A DNA stretch of 64,000 nt from Gigaspora margarita (taxonomy: Eukaryota; Glomeromycota; Glomeromycetes; Diversisporales; Gigasporaceae): positions 456,952 through 520,951 of the forward strand of contig WTPW01000190.1 in NCBI GenBank assembly GCA_009809945.1, read 5' to 3'. The notes below the pieces were generated by a model. The model worked only from the letters and a program-made list of their open reading frames with translations, ran no database searches and had not been told where the DNA came from. The position numbers were made by a program, and so were the translations under genes. Below are positions 31,445-44,429 of this stretch, one piece after another. How positions within the stretch are numbered: the first letter of the stretch is position 1; each line of letters begins with the position of its first letter.

Positions 31445-33200
31445 ACCATAAAAAATATTTTATTCATTATTGCAAAATTTTACAAAATTCAATTTAACCC
31501 ATGAAATCACTTCAAATAGATTTATAACAAACTTTATCCTACTAAAGTTTACATTATTTTACAACAAAAAATTATTGTTGTTCCTGCTCTTACAACAACC
31601 TCCAGAAATAAGTTATTATTTATTTATTTATATTTGTTGTGTAGTGACTTAATTTATAATCGATTAATAAGCAGAGCAAAATGTGTTATTACAAAATTAT
31701 ACTATTAATATATTTAGAATAAATTAAAAATAAATAATATTTTAAATTGTGTATTCTAGTTTATTTTATTAAAATTAAAATATATAATTTTTTTAAATAT
31801 ATCTTAATTTGAATAACTTCTAATAATTCTTAACATAGCAATCATCTCTGACTATTGTTTTCTTTCTTTCTTTTGTTAATACTAGGTTCTGATCCAACTC
31901 ATCTAAATTCTATTTCTAGTTTTGATAGTTTAGTTTCAACTTGACTAATAACTACTGGTCTAAAAGCTAACTATCTAAAAAAACTATTCATCTAAATAAA
32001 CTACTCATCTGAAAAAAACTATTTATCTAAATAAAAACTACTTATTTAAAAACTGCTTTGTTAAAAAACTACACATCAAAAAACTACTTATCTAAAAAAC
32101 TAGCTTCATCAATGATAGTTCTCTTTATTAATAATAGTTCTCTTCAAATAAGTATTATTAGAATTTAAACAGATTGAACCCACTAATTTAGCTTGTAACT
32201 ACTAAACACCTTATGGTTACCTGCAACTTTATTTAACATCTTGCAGTTTATAATTGTTAAGAGGTTTAGTAAGTTGAACTTTTAAAAAAAATTTTAAAAG
32301 TTAGAATTAGGGTTAAAATTAAAGTTAGAGGTAGAATTAGATTTATTATTTTGAATTCTAAAAATAGAAATTTTTGTGTAACTATAGTGAAAATAGCAAA
32401 ATACCATGGTGGAAATAGTAGCTCTCTAATTATATATATATTTTACTAATTAATTTTAACTTTGTATTTTAAATAAACTTATTTAGAATATTAATATATA
32501 TTTATATTATTCAAACTCAAACAAGTTAGCAAACTTCAAACTCAAATCCAAACAAACTCAAATTTAACTATAAATTTTGCCAAACTCCAACTCAAATTTA
32601 ACTATAAATTTGTACCAAACTCAAACTTAAATATAATTTTTAATAAAGTCAAAATTTGAATTTGGTTTGATATTAAATTCAAAACTCAAATTTAACTAAA
32701 ATTTGATCTAATTTGAAATTGTAAGAACCCAGTTTTAGGATTGGTTTAACCAATTCTAAAACACCAAAACACTACAAATTTCTAATATTCTTAGGATACT
32801 GTAATTGGATTTTAAAGGGGTTGGTTTTGTTAGAATTATTTTATCAAAATGAACATTTTGGTAGTTGTTTTATCAAAAATGAACCAGTAAAATAAAATTA
32901 TTTACTGTTAAATTTTTGGAACTTTTTAATAGTAAATTCCAAATTTACTAATATGCATTTTTTTATTATTTATTTTTTTTGTATTTTTTTAATTTTTTTA
33001 TTTTTTATATTTTTTATTTTTTAATTGGTTTGATTTTATTTTTAAATAATTTTATTTTACATTATTTTTTTTATTTTAAATTATTTTTTTATTTTAAATT
33101 ATTTTTTTTATTCAAATTATTTATTTTTATTTTAAAGTATTTTTTTTATTTAAATTATTTTTTATTTTAAATTATTTTTATTTAAATTATTTTACATTTG
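31445..33200. other. AT-rich DNA with simple repeats
   Basis: No gene. Contains a degenerate AAAACTA(C/T)TTATCTA repeat (31965-32110); a cluster of CAAACTCAAA and CAAATTTAACTATAAATTT words (32510-32710) that resembles a hAT subterminal motif cluster without visible ends; and a TTTATTTTAAATTATTTTT low-complexity tract (32945-33195). Confidence 0.55.
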
Positions 33201-36200
33201 TTATATAACTGAGAAATAATATACAGGAAGTTGTTTTGAATTTTACCTAAATTAATCTTAATTTAGGATAAAATTTAAAACCAAACTCTTTATATTATTT
33301 TGCAATTATATAGTATTTTTTATTTTTACCAGTACAATCATATAAATATATAAGAAATAGTTCTGTTCAACTTTTTGGTATGCTATATTTTTTTTTGTTT
33401 TAGAATGTTTTATGCTTATCTCTTTTTTTTCTGTTTATAGTATATTTCAAAATGATGACAATTATGTTTTTGATGTTGCCTATGCTAATTCTTTAAAAAA
33501 ATCCTATTTAAATAGGAGCAATAATTTTGTTTGTTCATTTTTGGAATAATTATAATTTTTAATTTAATACATAAAATTGTCACTTAACATTTAAAGTAAG
33601 GACATTTCAAATGTTGATCATTGTGCATTTCTAGTACAACATTTTTTATTATCTAAAATCTTTGATAGAAAGTATTTCAATATTCTCAAAATGCATATTA
33701 TAATCTGTAATTTTCTAACTAATATCATAACATGCCATCTCTACATCTCTACTATCTGTAAAATTCAAAAATGTGCTTTATTTACAACTTCAAAATTCAA
33801 AAATGTGTGTTTACTTACTACTTGTAAATTCAAAATATAGGCTTTAAAATAATTGTAAATATATATAATTATGGTAATTGGCACTACTTAATAATAATAA
33901 GAATAAAAAATTCTAAAAACTATAATCAGACATGATAATCTATTTAAGTTGTAATTTTTATGATATATTAGTATTTGCATGTTAATATCATAATGGATTT
34001 GTTATAATTTATATTACTGTAAATTAATAATCAGTTGTTGTCTATTTATATTTATTTTTAAAAAATTGACTTTTGATCACTATTCACATTTTGAAACTTT
34101 GAAAATTGACTTCTATTTGTTATGCACACATTACTGTATATAATATTGAAATTAGATTAATTAAAATATAGATAACTTTAATAACATGCATTAGTAAGTT
34201 ATATACTATGTATTGCCAGAATCATAAAGTTTATAATATTAAATTTTGGTATAAACAATAATAATTTCAGTGTGAACTAAACCCTAACTATATATTATGA
34301 TTATTAGAATGACGAGCAAGTTTTGTATGAGAATTTTTTCAATAATTCTGATAAAACCCACAATAATTTTCAATACAAACTCAACTTTTTATATGTATTG
34401 TCTGTTTGGTAAGTTTGTAACAACATTTTTGATAGAAATTATAATAACTTTAATACAAGCTAATTTACCTTTTTATCATTACAAATAAACCACAATGGCT
34501 CATTCTTGCTGTGTGTTAATAGAATAATAAGTGAGGATTGTAACCAAATTTTTATAGTGACTATCTATATTCTTAATGCAAATTGGCTAAATTTTGACTA
34601 TATGATATAGTAACTAGTTTTTTTCTGCTTTGATCAACTTACAATTACTTCAAAGACACATATTTTATTAGTAAGCCAATTTTACAAATGATTGATTTGG
34701 ACAAGTTCAATTTATAAGCAATATGTTTTACTTTTGTAAAGCAATTCTAGTCTTTATTGTTAAGATCAGGTTTAGAATTAGAATCAACTATTAGTTGTTT
34801 ACGAAATAAACTTGTCTGTAAATTAATTATCTATAAAACAAGCTTGTTAGTAAAATGAGTATCAAAAAATGTGGTGTTTTTATAGTGTTGTTGACATGGA
34901 CAGATTTCTTCATAATAAATGATTGTCAGAGCTAAAGTAATTTAGAGAGCTTGCCAAATATAAGATTAGAAGATTCTATACAATTATATTTTGATTTGTC
35001 ACCTTGATCTTTATAGTTTTGTGCATGATTCTTCTAATATTTTTGTTAGAAGCAAGTATTTTCTAATTAATGATACAATTACATGTGATTAATGAAATTG
35101 AATTACTAAGATTATAAAGACATTATATCTTTTGTTATGAGTTTATATAGGCTGCTTGAGCATGAGCTTGAGCTTGTTACATGTACCTGACTATGCATAG
35201 CATCCATGCACTGCACAATTATCCCTAATATTTTAAATTTTTTCTATAAGAAAAAAGTATACAAGTAGTGGTACAGGTTGGCATCAAGAATACTCAAAAA
35301 TGGAACAGATCATGTGGCATTGGGATGTGCAGTATACCATGCAATTCAAAACTATATGTGGTATCATATAAAAATCTATTATAATTTTTTTCAGATTGCA
35401 ATTAATAGGTAATAATTTTTTAATAATTAATACAAATTTTAAATAAGTGTACAACCCTAACAGTTCAAAAGTTTTAGATAAATTTTCAAAAAAACTAATA
35501 TTACATCTCTACAAACAAAGCTATAGAATCATTTCATTTATTTAAGCAAGAAAAGCTGTAATATGCTATGTATTTTTTCTTAAAATGGCAAAAAGAAAGG
35601 GCTTAATTTAGTTTAATTTTTAAAGAAATGACTCTATAGCTATGTCTGTAGGAACATAATATTTGCATTTGCAAAGTTTTATCCAAAACTATCAAAACAT
35701 TAGGGCTGTACATCTGCTTAAAATTGTATTATTATTTATCAATCAAAAAATTTTTTAATAAATTTTATTATATGACCACTTATAGTTTAGATTTACATAG
35801 TATACCATGCACTCTAATGTAGCATGCACAAGAGCATTTTACAGAATAGCATAGTATAAATAGCACAAACAAAGGGTGGCATGTAATATTATATTAGATG
35901 AAATAGCACATTTAGATAACATGTATATGTATATTACACAAGTATTGGCTCATAATATGCATTAGCTCATTTCATGAAGAGCAACAAATCAGTATATGAT
36001 TTTTTTAAAAAAAGAGCAATATCATAATTTTACTAATGGAACTTCATGTGTGTCTAAACAAAACAAAATTCCTAACAAAATGCAGTTGTCTTGTTCATCT
36101 TATATTGATTACTTATGTAAATTTATGTTTTAATAGTTAATCAACATCATTATCACAGTGGCACATGAATTTATATTCATTATCCATACCAAATCCCATT

Positions 36201-36217
36201 TTGATTTGAATGCCTTA
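33201..36217. other. AT-rich intergenic DNA with a diverged repeat
   Basis: ATGGTAATTGGCACTACTTA followed by ATAATAAGAATAAAAAA at about 33873 recurs at about 37418, and the satellite words TTTGTAACAAAATTTTT and TTAATACAAACT appear around 34290-34570. These are old dispersed repeats. No gene recognised; frames are short and low-complexity. Confidence 0.5.
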
Positions 36218-36425
36218 TATTACCAATAATAAGCACCCTCTCAGAAGAATTTTTATAACTACAATTTTCGTAATCTAATGATTGGATTAGTATGATTTTG
36301 GTAATATTTCATCATCTTAATAAGAAGATTCAAATGGTACCAAAATCATGCTAATCCACTCATTAGATCATGAGAATTGTGGTTATAAAAAAATTCCTCT
36401 GAGAGGGTGCTTATTATCAGTAATA
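36218..36425. mobile_element. 208-bp foldback MITE with ATAATAAGCACC ends
   Basis: Left TATTACCAATAATAAGCACC, right complemented TATTACTGATAATAAGCACC, continuing into CTCTCAGAGGAATTTTTT-like arms about 95 bp long around a short loop. TA flanks at 36216-36217 and 36426-36427. The end core is one base off the TGAAAATAAGC family. Confidence 0.85.
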
Positions 36426-38234
36426 TACAGTAGTAAACTACTGCAAAACCCAAGCCATTTATGACCCAATTGGCATGGGCATATAGTCCCACATGGTCCA
36501 TGGAATCTATACCTATTCAGACCATACCCATACAGATTCGTATCTTGACCTGTACTACAAAGACCTGTGCCTATCTGATGGCAATCTGTACTGATCCCAT
36601 CCAATTTTCTTATAGAGTTTACATATCACACATGATCATAGTGATATTGCATATTGTGCAGCTACTCTTATTTTTAATTTTTATCTTTTTATATATGCAT
36701 TTTATTAAGGGCATCAAAGGAGAGGAGTAATATTAGCTAAAAAATTAACTTTGAATTTCCCAAATAAAAAAAATAAAAATTAAAATAATTAAATTAAAAT
36801 AATTAAGATTAATAAGTATAAAATAATTTAAATAAATTATTTATACTACTAAATAACAACTGTAAACTGCTATTTGTCTTTTGATTGGATTTTTTATAGT
36901 CATATGCCTAACATGTACATGTGCTGATACATATTGTACTTTATCTATTTTATGAAATTGCTTCTTATTTCCATATTTGTCAAACTATAAAAAGTTGATA
37001 CCTTCCATAATTGTATTGCTACAGCCATGTTAATTTTACTTAATTAGTACTAGATTATTACATATTCTTGGGCTTAATACTAGTATGATCACATTGAATG
37101 TATAACATGGTTACTTAACTTTTTGATGTTCACTATGCTGACTTTTGAAAAATCCTTTTTTACAATGAGTAATGGTTTTCATTTTTCCAATTCTGGTATA
37201 AGTTAGATAATTCTAATACAAATGCATGATGACACTTCACATATTATGTAAGGCACATTGATGTAGAAAAATCTAATTGTAAAGAAATATATAGTTAGTG
37301 AATACTAATATGAATTCTGTACTTGCAAAAAATGATATTGCACATCGTAATTATCTTGCTGTTACAAATGTCCAATCTGCTTCAAAAGATCTACTAATTA
37401 TATAAGTCTATAATAAATGGTAATTGGTGCTGCTTAATAATAATGAGAATAAAAAAATTAAATTACACACTACTATTTTTTGATTTGCTATATCCAAAAC
37501 CATAAAAAATTTAAAATATGATTATACTATTTAAATCTGCAACATATGATCATTTGTATATTAATTTAATAGATTCATCAAAATTCATAATTGATCTATC
37601 ACTCTGAATTAATAATCACTTGATTTTTATTTGTTAAGCACATTTTATAACAGGCTCAGAACATGTTTCTTTCATTGTTATCTATAATTAAAATTTTAAA
37701 AAAACATATGAATTTACTATATAACTTTGAGCTAAAATCCTTTTAAATCTTACTTATTAACTTTAAATTAAATTTTTTAGGAATTAGAACAAGAAGAGAA
37801 GAAAAATTGAGTTTAAAAATTGAATTAAAATTTTGCTAATTTTGCACAAAATAAAAATGTAACTTGGTTAAAATCAAATATTTTCTGATTTTAAGATAAT
37901 AAATATATGTAAAAACATGCTCAGAACAACTTTACTTAGGAGTCAGAAGTAGGTTACCTTGTAAAAAAAAAAGGGTTATCTATGTACTAAAGTTAAAATT
38001 TTTGGGGTTTCAATATAAAACCCCTTTTTGTCAAGGTAACCTGCTTTGGACTTCTAAGTAAACTTGTATTTAATTAAATATTAATACAATAAGTTGCATT
38101 TATTAATATATTACTAATTTGATATATTAAATATTTATTTATTAAATAGATTTAAATAAATTATTAATTATAATATAGACTAATATTAAAAAATTTTTAA
38201 AAAATAACTACTAAAGCAACTTTATTAAGTACTA
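36426..38234. other. AT-rich intergenic DNA
   Basis: Contains the second copy of the ATGGTAATTGG repeat (37415-37470) and ATAATTGTATTGCTACAGCC at 37009, which resembles 25362. No gene seen; the frames at 36383-36730 lie on both strands of a slightly GC-richer stretch and have no family features. Confidence 0.5.
37905..38060. repeat. Single arm of the 5552-6105 foldback family
   Basis: AACATGCTCAGAACAACTTT, GAAGTAGGTTACCTTGTAAA, GGGTTATCTATGTACTAAAG and the internal mirror CAAGGTAACCTGCTTTGGAC match one arm of the 5552-6105 element. The other arm is missing. Confidence 0.75.
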
Positions 38235-39426
38235 TACATACTCTAGTACTGTACACTAAAAAAATTATTACTCTGTCTGGCTGTTTCTTGATATACTAAG
38301 ATTTTTGTAACTGTTGTTTCCAGTGTCTTGATATACTGTGGATACTGTAGTTGTTTGTGATAAGAATTTACCCTTTGAAGTATTGATAACTGAAGCCTTG
38401 ACTTATACACTTGCCAAATATAACATGCCTTCTTTAATACAGTTATCCAGATTTGTTGGTTTGGTTTGATTGGATTTGGTTTGTTCCAGGAGACCCAGAC
38501 TGCTAGTATTAGTACTTATAGTGCATCCGACTATCCAGTACCATTAGTGTTCAAAGTTGATTGAAATTTTATTAATCAGTTAGTTGCCAACTATACTTGC
38601 AACTAACTGGTTATGTATATCATATAACCAATTTAATCAATTAGTTAGTAGTTGATTAGTTGGTTAGTTGGTTAGTTAGTTGCTAAGTTGTATAACAATG
38701 AATGCATAATATTTTGTTATACCATGTATTAACCTGTGCAATATATTCAAATAAATTTCTTTTTATATTCTTATATCAATCTACTTTTAATATTATCAAT
38801 TTTGTTTTTTGTGTAAACGTAAAAACCTACTACCACTTCTACTAAAGAAGAAGCTCTTGAATTATGACAAATTTATACATAGAAAATACTAACAAGTGTA
38901 CCTCAAAGTGGTTGCATTTAGTTGACAAATTTAGTAAAATATAAATTATGAAAAGGTATTGAAAATTTTGTAACAGTGATAGATGCAAAAGAATCAACTT
39001 TAATAACATTGTGTTGTTTACATGAAAAATTCTATTCTTTCAAATCATGCTAATTGTCATTTTAACCTCTTTAAGATATTCTTCAATTATTCTTTACAAT
39101 GTAAGGTGATTTAATGATTAAAGATTTTGGAAGTTCTAAATAGGAATATAGTATTGTATGAAAAATATGTAAATTGCAAATAACATAACATGTTGCTAGC
39201 TTGGTGTGAACATAGGATCTTTAAAAAAAATACAATATAGATAAGTAAAAATAAGGATGTTGAGGATTGTATAAAGAATTTCAACTTAAAGCTACCAAAT
39301 ACACAGATCTTTCAAATGGATTCCTTTTAATATATTAGATAATATTCAAAAGATTGGTGTTAGATTTTTATACCTCATTAGATAATGTATAAACAACAAT
39401 ATAGATCTACAAGAAGAAAGAACATA

Positions 39427-39764
39427 TGGGGCCTTTGCAGTAGAAAAGTTGAATATGTCAATATATATAATTTTGAGATAATTGAATTTAATCATTTGTT
39501 TTGATTTTTGGACTGATCCGGTCAATCAAAATTCATAATTTTGATTGGTTGAAGATAAATGTGATTAATGGGTAATCTTGTGATGCGCTTGGCTTCAATC
39601 TTGCACAACTTTCTTTTACATTACATATCTTGATTTTTTATTATGCAAATTGACTTTCATTTATAATTGAAAAATGTTGGTCACATTAAAATTTACCAGA
39701 ATTTAATAAAAACTCATTTTTTCATTTTGGGGTCGTATTTGCCCTTTCTACTGCAAAGCCTCTA
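39427..39764. mobile_element. TA-flanked MITE, GCCTTTGCAGTAGAAA ends (338 bp)
   Basis: Left TGGGGCCTTTGCAGTAGAAA; right complemented TAGAGGCTTTGCAGTAGAAA; TA at 39425-39426 and 39765-39766. No coding sequence. Confidence 0.75.
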
Positions 39765-40314
39765 TATATGGTTATACACATTGCATATAATTATAAATAT
39801 TTCAAAAGAAGCAAATTTATTCTTTTATTGTATAGCATTTTTAATTAATATATAAATTCTACTAATGAAATTTTTGAGCACTATAGCTATAAAGAAATTC
39901 AAGCCTACAATAATTCAAATGATAATCAAAAAATTAGGAATATGTACCTTTGCAAAATCAAGATCTCATGTTTTTAATGATGTTTATTACTATTTGTTTT
40001 TTTATTTGAATAAATATAACATCAAAAAAAAAAAAAACCATACAAATATATCCTTCATTTAAAGCATCAAAAACTTTATCCAGACAACAATTATAGTCAC
40101 ACCAGTCTATATGAAAATCATATGATTTTCACATAGACCAGTAGATATAACCTAGAAAAAAAAAGCACAGGTTGTTACATAGTACCCATGGGATAACAAG
40201 AACTTATATAATGTAATCACGCTAGTTGTTTAGTTGATTAATATAGGCAATCGGTTTGTTAGCAACTAGTTGACAACTAACGATTAATCATAATCGAACT
40301 AGTTTATAATAATA

Positions 40315-40567
40315 TGGGCGGATTTGACGCATATGATGATCATTTGAATGTGACAAAATTATGTCATTACCAGCATTATAAAAAAAAAACCTAATAAATT
40401 TGGCCATGGCCAACCATGGCCAGAATTATCGGCCCATTTTCATGTTTATTTCCTTTTTTAGATCAAGGTGCAACCGTGTTGCGAACTTAATTGGTTTAAT
40501 TCAAGATAATCACAAAATTGATGTGCAATTCGAAAATATCACACTAATGAAAATGCGAATCCGCCCA
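40315..40567. mobile_element. Small MITE with TGGGCGGATT ends (253 bp)
   Basis: Left TGGGCGGATTTGACGCAT; right complemented TGGGCGGATTCGCATTTTC. Contains the palindromic GGCCATGGCCAACCATGGCC. No convincing target duplication. GC-richer than the host hAT element. Confidence 0.55.
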
Positions 40568-42290
40568 AATGATAAACTGTTAGTTGATTAAAAATTGGTT
40601 TAAATCGGTTAGTTTAAAAGTTGACAACTATTCTATTTTTCAACTAACGATTTAGAACACTAAGTACCATCACATGATAAGGTTCCATTCGACTTTTTAG
40701 TGCCATATAATTTATCTATTTTGGAAAGTTGTATTACTTTTCCATTTATGGGGATTTGTACCAACGTGATTTTGAAGTTTTATTTATAAATTTTTTATTA
40801 ATGCGCCAAAACAGGTTTAGACTGCCATTTTTCAGATTTTTATTGGCTGATCTACATATAAAAGTCACGTGGGTACAAGGCTTTAGCGGACCCATTATGG
40901 TAGGAATTAAGTTAGATCGCATATTATAGGTATTTCAAAGTGTATACGTCGTGTTGTGAGAAAATTACACAGGTACAATCAAATCTATACCAAGTACGCT
41001 TGCTTGGAATTCGTTCCTCTTACGACATTCTTAAGCTGACGTTACTGATCATCAAAATTTTAAAAACAGTTTCCAATTAGTCATTCTATAAATCATTATA
41101 AGTGGCGCTTGAGGAACATTTAATCAGCACAACATCGTTGTCAATTACAGGATGACCACTAATTCATTTATGCCTAGACCAAATTAGACATATAATGTGT
41201 AAATATATACGTACGTTCATATTACGGTTTTTTACTAACAACCGTATTCTGCACTAATTTTTAACCTTAATTTATGTGTAATACTCAGGAAAATTCACAA
41301 TATAGGTAATAATTTTGAATATAAATTCATTATAATAATAATCACCGCGGCCTTCAAGATGTTTACACATTAAAGTATTTACCAATGGAAATCGAACTTT
41401 TGTCATTGAGCTTATTATTATAACTCAAAGCCAGTTTTTTTTTTTTTCGGCACAATATCGCTCACATGTTGTGTACTCGTATAAATGAACTAACCTATTG
41501 TAATATGTAGCTTGATTACAATTAATTAAGCAAATACAAGAATCCCCGATAACAGACTTTCAAATACTAGCATCGGGTGTGAATCTCAAAATCTAAAAGA
41601 GTCAAATGCAATTATTTTTAAAATCTATGCTACCAATTATAAATGAAAATACGCATGCTTATTTAAATTTTTCCTTTTATGGTACAATCTCTCCACAATG
41701 TACTAGACCCGTGGTCGAATCTAGGTTTTAATGTTAGTGAAATATATGAGCGTGTCTTTTATACGATAGTATACAGTAAGCAGAGAAGTGATCTTTAAAA
41801 AAAAAATTATGCCAATTTTATGAATATGATAATAATAAAAAAAAAAATCATAAAAATTAAATTTTATTTTCACACTATGTGAATATGAAATATAATTTTT
41901 TACTTAATTCGAAAATTTATGTTCATTGTGAAAATTATAAACGTAAGATTTTCAATACTGGCTCCATCCTAACTACTTAATATCCTTAATTTTAAACTTT
42001 AGTAATTCGAAATGCTATAGTATTAGTAATTTTTTGATTTCATCTTTACAATTAAATATATTCAAAAAATATATAATAATTTATTTTTCTTTAAACGTAT
42101 GTTTCTTATTGTATTTTTTAAAAAAATTATTTTTATAAAAAAAATAATAATACTGTAAACAATTATTAATATAATACATAATATTACTATAGAACATAAT
42201 TTAAATATAGTATGAATTAAATGTATTGCATAATTTATAATGTAGTATATAAAGAGATTTTGAAATCTACAGAGTTTTAATCTACTGGGT

Positions 42291-43556
42291 TTAAGAAGTT
42301 GTAACAACCTCAAGGTCTTCGATTTCATTTAAAATTGAACTTATAGTTGTAACTACGGTAATACCATTAATATTATCATCAAAATCGTCAAGACCTCCCT
42401 GTACTATGCCATTAAGACTAACATGCGTAAAATTTTTATAATTAAATATAGGTCCTCCACTATCCCCTGCAATATTGCGCAAGTTTACAATAAATATATT
42501 ATCACGAAAATATTCTCCATTTGAAGTAAATCCATTTAACGCTGCAACATACCCACATTTAACATGTGAACGTATGCCAGAAAAACATAAATGAGCACCA
42601 TTATTGGATGCTAATATAACATCTTCTATAAATAATTCTTTATATCGTTCAGAATCTGTATTCCTTACACTTGGTATCGGTTGAAATTTTTTAATGTCTA
42701 TATTGATTAAACCAAAGTCTATTGGTTCTAGAAAATAAACGGGCATTTCCCCAATTTCTGTTGTTGAATTCAATGAATAAAGATAAAAAGGACTAGCAGA
42801 GTCATAACAATGTCCAGTAGTGGCAATGTAATTCATATTTGGTTGACTTCTTGCCCAAAAACCCGCTGAACACAATTTACCGGTTTTTTTAACTTTATCA
42901 TAAGTACGTAAGCCATCACCAGCTAAAATTCGGTTATCTATTTTATTTCTCTTTTCGAGATTCATATTATTTAAGCTAGAGGTATAATGATTTGTCGTAT
43001 TGAAGCACTTATAGTAGGTGAAAATCGGAAAATAGTTTCTATCGTTAATGGTATTTATAAATACTACATTATTAGAATTATTACGGGTTTCATTACATGA
43101 AGCTATGATGATATTATTATCTTTTACATCAATATAACCTATAAAATATTCTGGTATATAGGATTTAGCTAAATTGTATATATCTTGAAATCTGGAAGTC
43201 AATTTAACAGTCGAATTAAATGCTCCTATAAAGTTTAAGAGATTTATATATTGACTTATTTCAGTACGGTTTTTAATTTGCTCAGACCTAGTGAAATTTA
43301 GTGTGTTTATAATTATCTTATTTTGGATTACGTCTATATAAGTTCCTCCAAAATTATCATCATCCAATAATGGCTTCAAGATATCATCCACCATAGATAG
43401 GTTTTTTTCAATACTCAAATATAAGGGTATTTCTTCGTTTTCTATATTCCACAATATTGCCAATGGTTCCTTTGGTTCTTGACAATGAACAGTCAAATAA
43501 TTTGAGAACGTAAAAATAAACATTAATACGTTTATCAAAGCATAAATGATTCTCAT
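42291..43556 (-). CDS. Secreted streptogrisin-like S1 serine protease, paralog B
   Basis: 421 residues from the ATG at 43556, which aligns with the starts of A and C; the frame is open upstream to 43610 but has no further ATG. Signal peptide 1-25, pro-region, then the protease domain from ILAGDGL (210-216). The triad is His249 in TTGHC (relatives usually have TAGHC), Asp280 (DFGLI) and Ser366 in the standard GDSGGP. The loop after the catalytic His (251-268) is four residues shorter than in A and unlike it, and the segment 217-228 also differs; the rest is close to identical. It has a Cys at position 25 near the signal cleavage site and lacks the Cys300 of A. Presumed secreted endopeptidase. 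The Ala-to-Thr next to the catalytic His is shared with C, so it is probably tolerated rather than inactivating. Confidence 0.9.
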   Translation of the reverse strand: MRIIYALINVLMFIFTFSNYLTVHCQEPKEPLAILWNIENEEIPLYLSIEKNLSMVDDILKPLLDDDNFGGTYIDVIQNKIIINTLNFTRSEQIKNRTEISQYINLLNFIGAFNSTVKLTSRFQDIYNLAKSYIPEYFIGYIDVKDNNIIIASCNETRNNSNNVVFINTINDRNYFPIFTYYKCFNTTNHYTSSLNNMNLEKRNKIDNRILAGDGLRTYDKVKKTGKLCSAGFWARSQPNMNYIATTGHCYDSASPFYLYSLNSTTEIGEMPVYFLEPIDFGLINIDIKKFQPIPSVRNTDSERYKELFIEDVILASNNGAHLCFSGIRSHVKCGYVAALNGFTSNGEYFRDNIFIVNLRNIAGDSGGPIFNYKNFTHVSLNGIVQGGLDDFDDNINGITVVTTISSILNEIEDLEVVTTS

Positions 43557-43876
43557 AATTATATTTGTTTGTAATAATAATTTTGTGATAAACTGTAAAT
43601 ATTTATGCAAAATAATTTCATCAAATTTCTTCGTTGAAACATTAAAACCCGGCTGATGCTAAATTTGGGATCTTGATTTATCTTATTAATTATTAATTCT
43701 AACACTGAACCTTAACCAAATCCATAAAAAAAAACATAAATATTTTTAATTTTCATACAAAAATAGGTGCGATTTCGGCAATAGCCGTGACAAATATTAT
43801 TGCATTTGTAAATTAGGTTAACGTGAAATTTAATTTACTGAATAATAAAGGTTTCAAAGTTAAGTTTTGAATAATT

Positions 43877-44158
43877 ACTTATCGCGGTTTGCAAAATGAT
43901 GTAAATCAAAATTTGTAGATCGCTGCAATCACCTGATTGTTGTCTGATTGCATGATTTTAAAAGATTGTAAAAGATTGTAAAATACGTTTTTTGCCGAAG
44001 ATTCAATATAATTATGTTATTTTCTTCGGCCATATCTATGCACACTAAAAAATCATTACAAAATCTCGAAACCGGACAACAATCAGGTGATTGTTCAAGT
44101 CATTGTAGTGATTGTATGGGTGTGCAGCGATTTACAAATTTTGCAAACCGCGATAAGT
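43877..44158. mobile_element. Palindromic MITE upstream of protease B (282 bp)
   Basis: ACTTATCGCGGTTTGCAAAA at the left is inverted at the right (TTTTGCAAACCGCGATAAGT). A second inverted pair, CACCTGATTGTTGTC and GACAACAATCAGGTG, lies inside. It is located about 320-600 bp upstream of the start codon. Copies at the same place in A (truncated) and C (right arm lost) show it predates the duplications. Confidence 0.8.
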
Positions 44159-44429
44159 TAAGATGGGTTATATATGTTTTTCTTTATTTAAACTTATTTT
44201 ATTTCTGATTAAATTCTGAATGCTCTTATTTGCATAATCACATTCACATTTACTGCTAATTAGAGATGGTTAATAATACAAAGTCGTTAGCAATGGTGTG
44301 ATCAACATCATCTCCATTGTTGATTACGTTTTGAAATAGAATTTCATTTTATTTTATAATTGAATTACCTAAAGCATTGTTATTTTGACATTTGTAATTG
44401 GCACGTATTCTGCCGATTTGATAAGTTAT

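Larger units (their letters stand above)
38545..40662. mobile_element. hAT-type element (2.1 kb) with AGTTAGTTG motifs
   Basis: Ends TAGTGTTCAAAG and, complemented, TAGTGTTCTAAATCG. Exact 8-bp duplication AGTACCAT (38537-38544 and 40663-40670). Subterminal regions repeat GTTAGTTG/CAACTAAC (38580-38690 and 40225-40280, 40575-40650). Block C at about 46110 lacks it. The 38.8-39.4 kb interior may hold a heavily decayed coding region, but I could not recognise a transposase. It has been invaded by two smaller elements. Confidence 0.9.

Noticed and set aside
40400..40929. Two short plus-strand frames (63 and 66 aa) in and near the 40315-40567 MITE
   Set aside because: One lies inside a MITE, the other in duplicated flank where block C does not keep the frame.
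43557..43610. Upstream extension of protease B
   Set aside because: The extension begins at TTG, not ATG; the ATG at 43556 aligns with the starts of A and C and begins a signal peptide.
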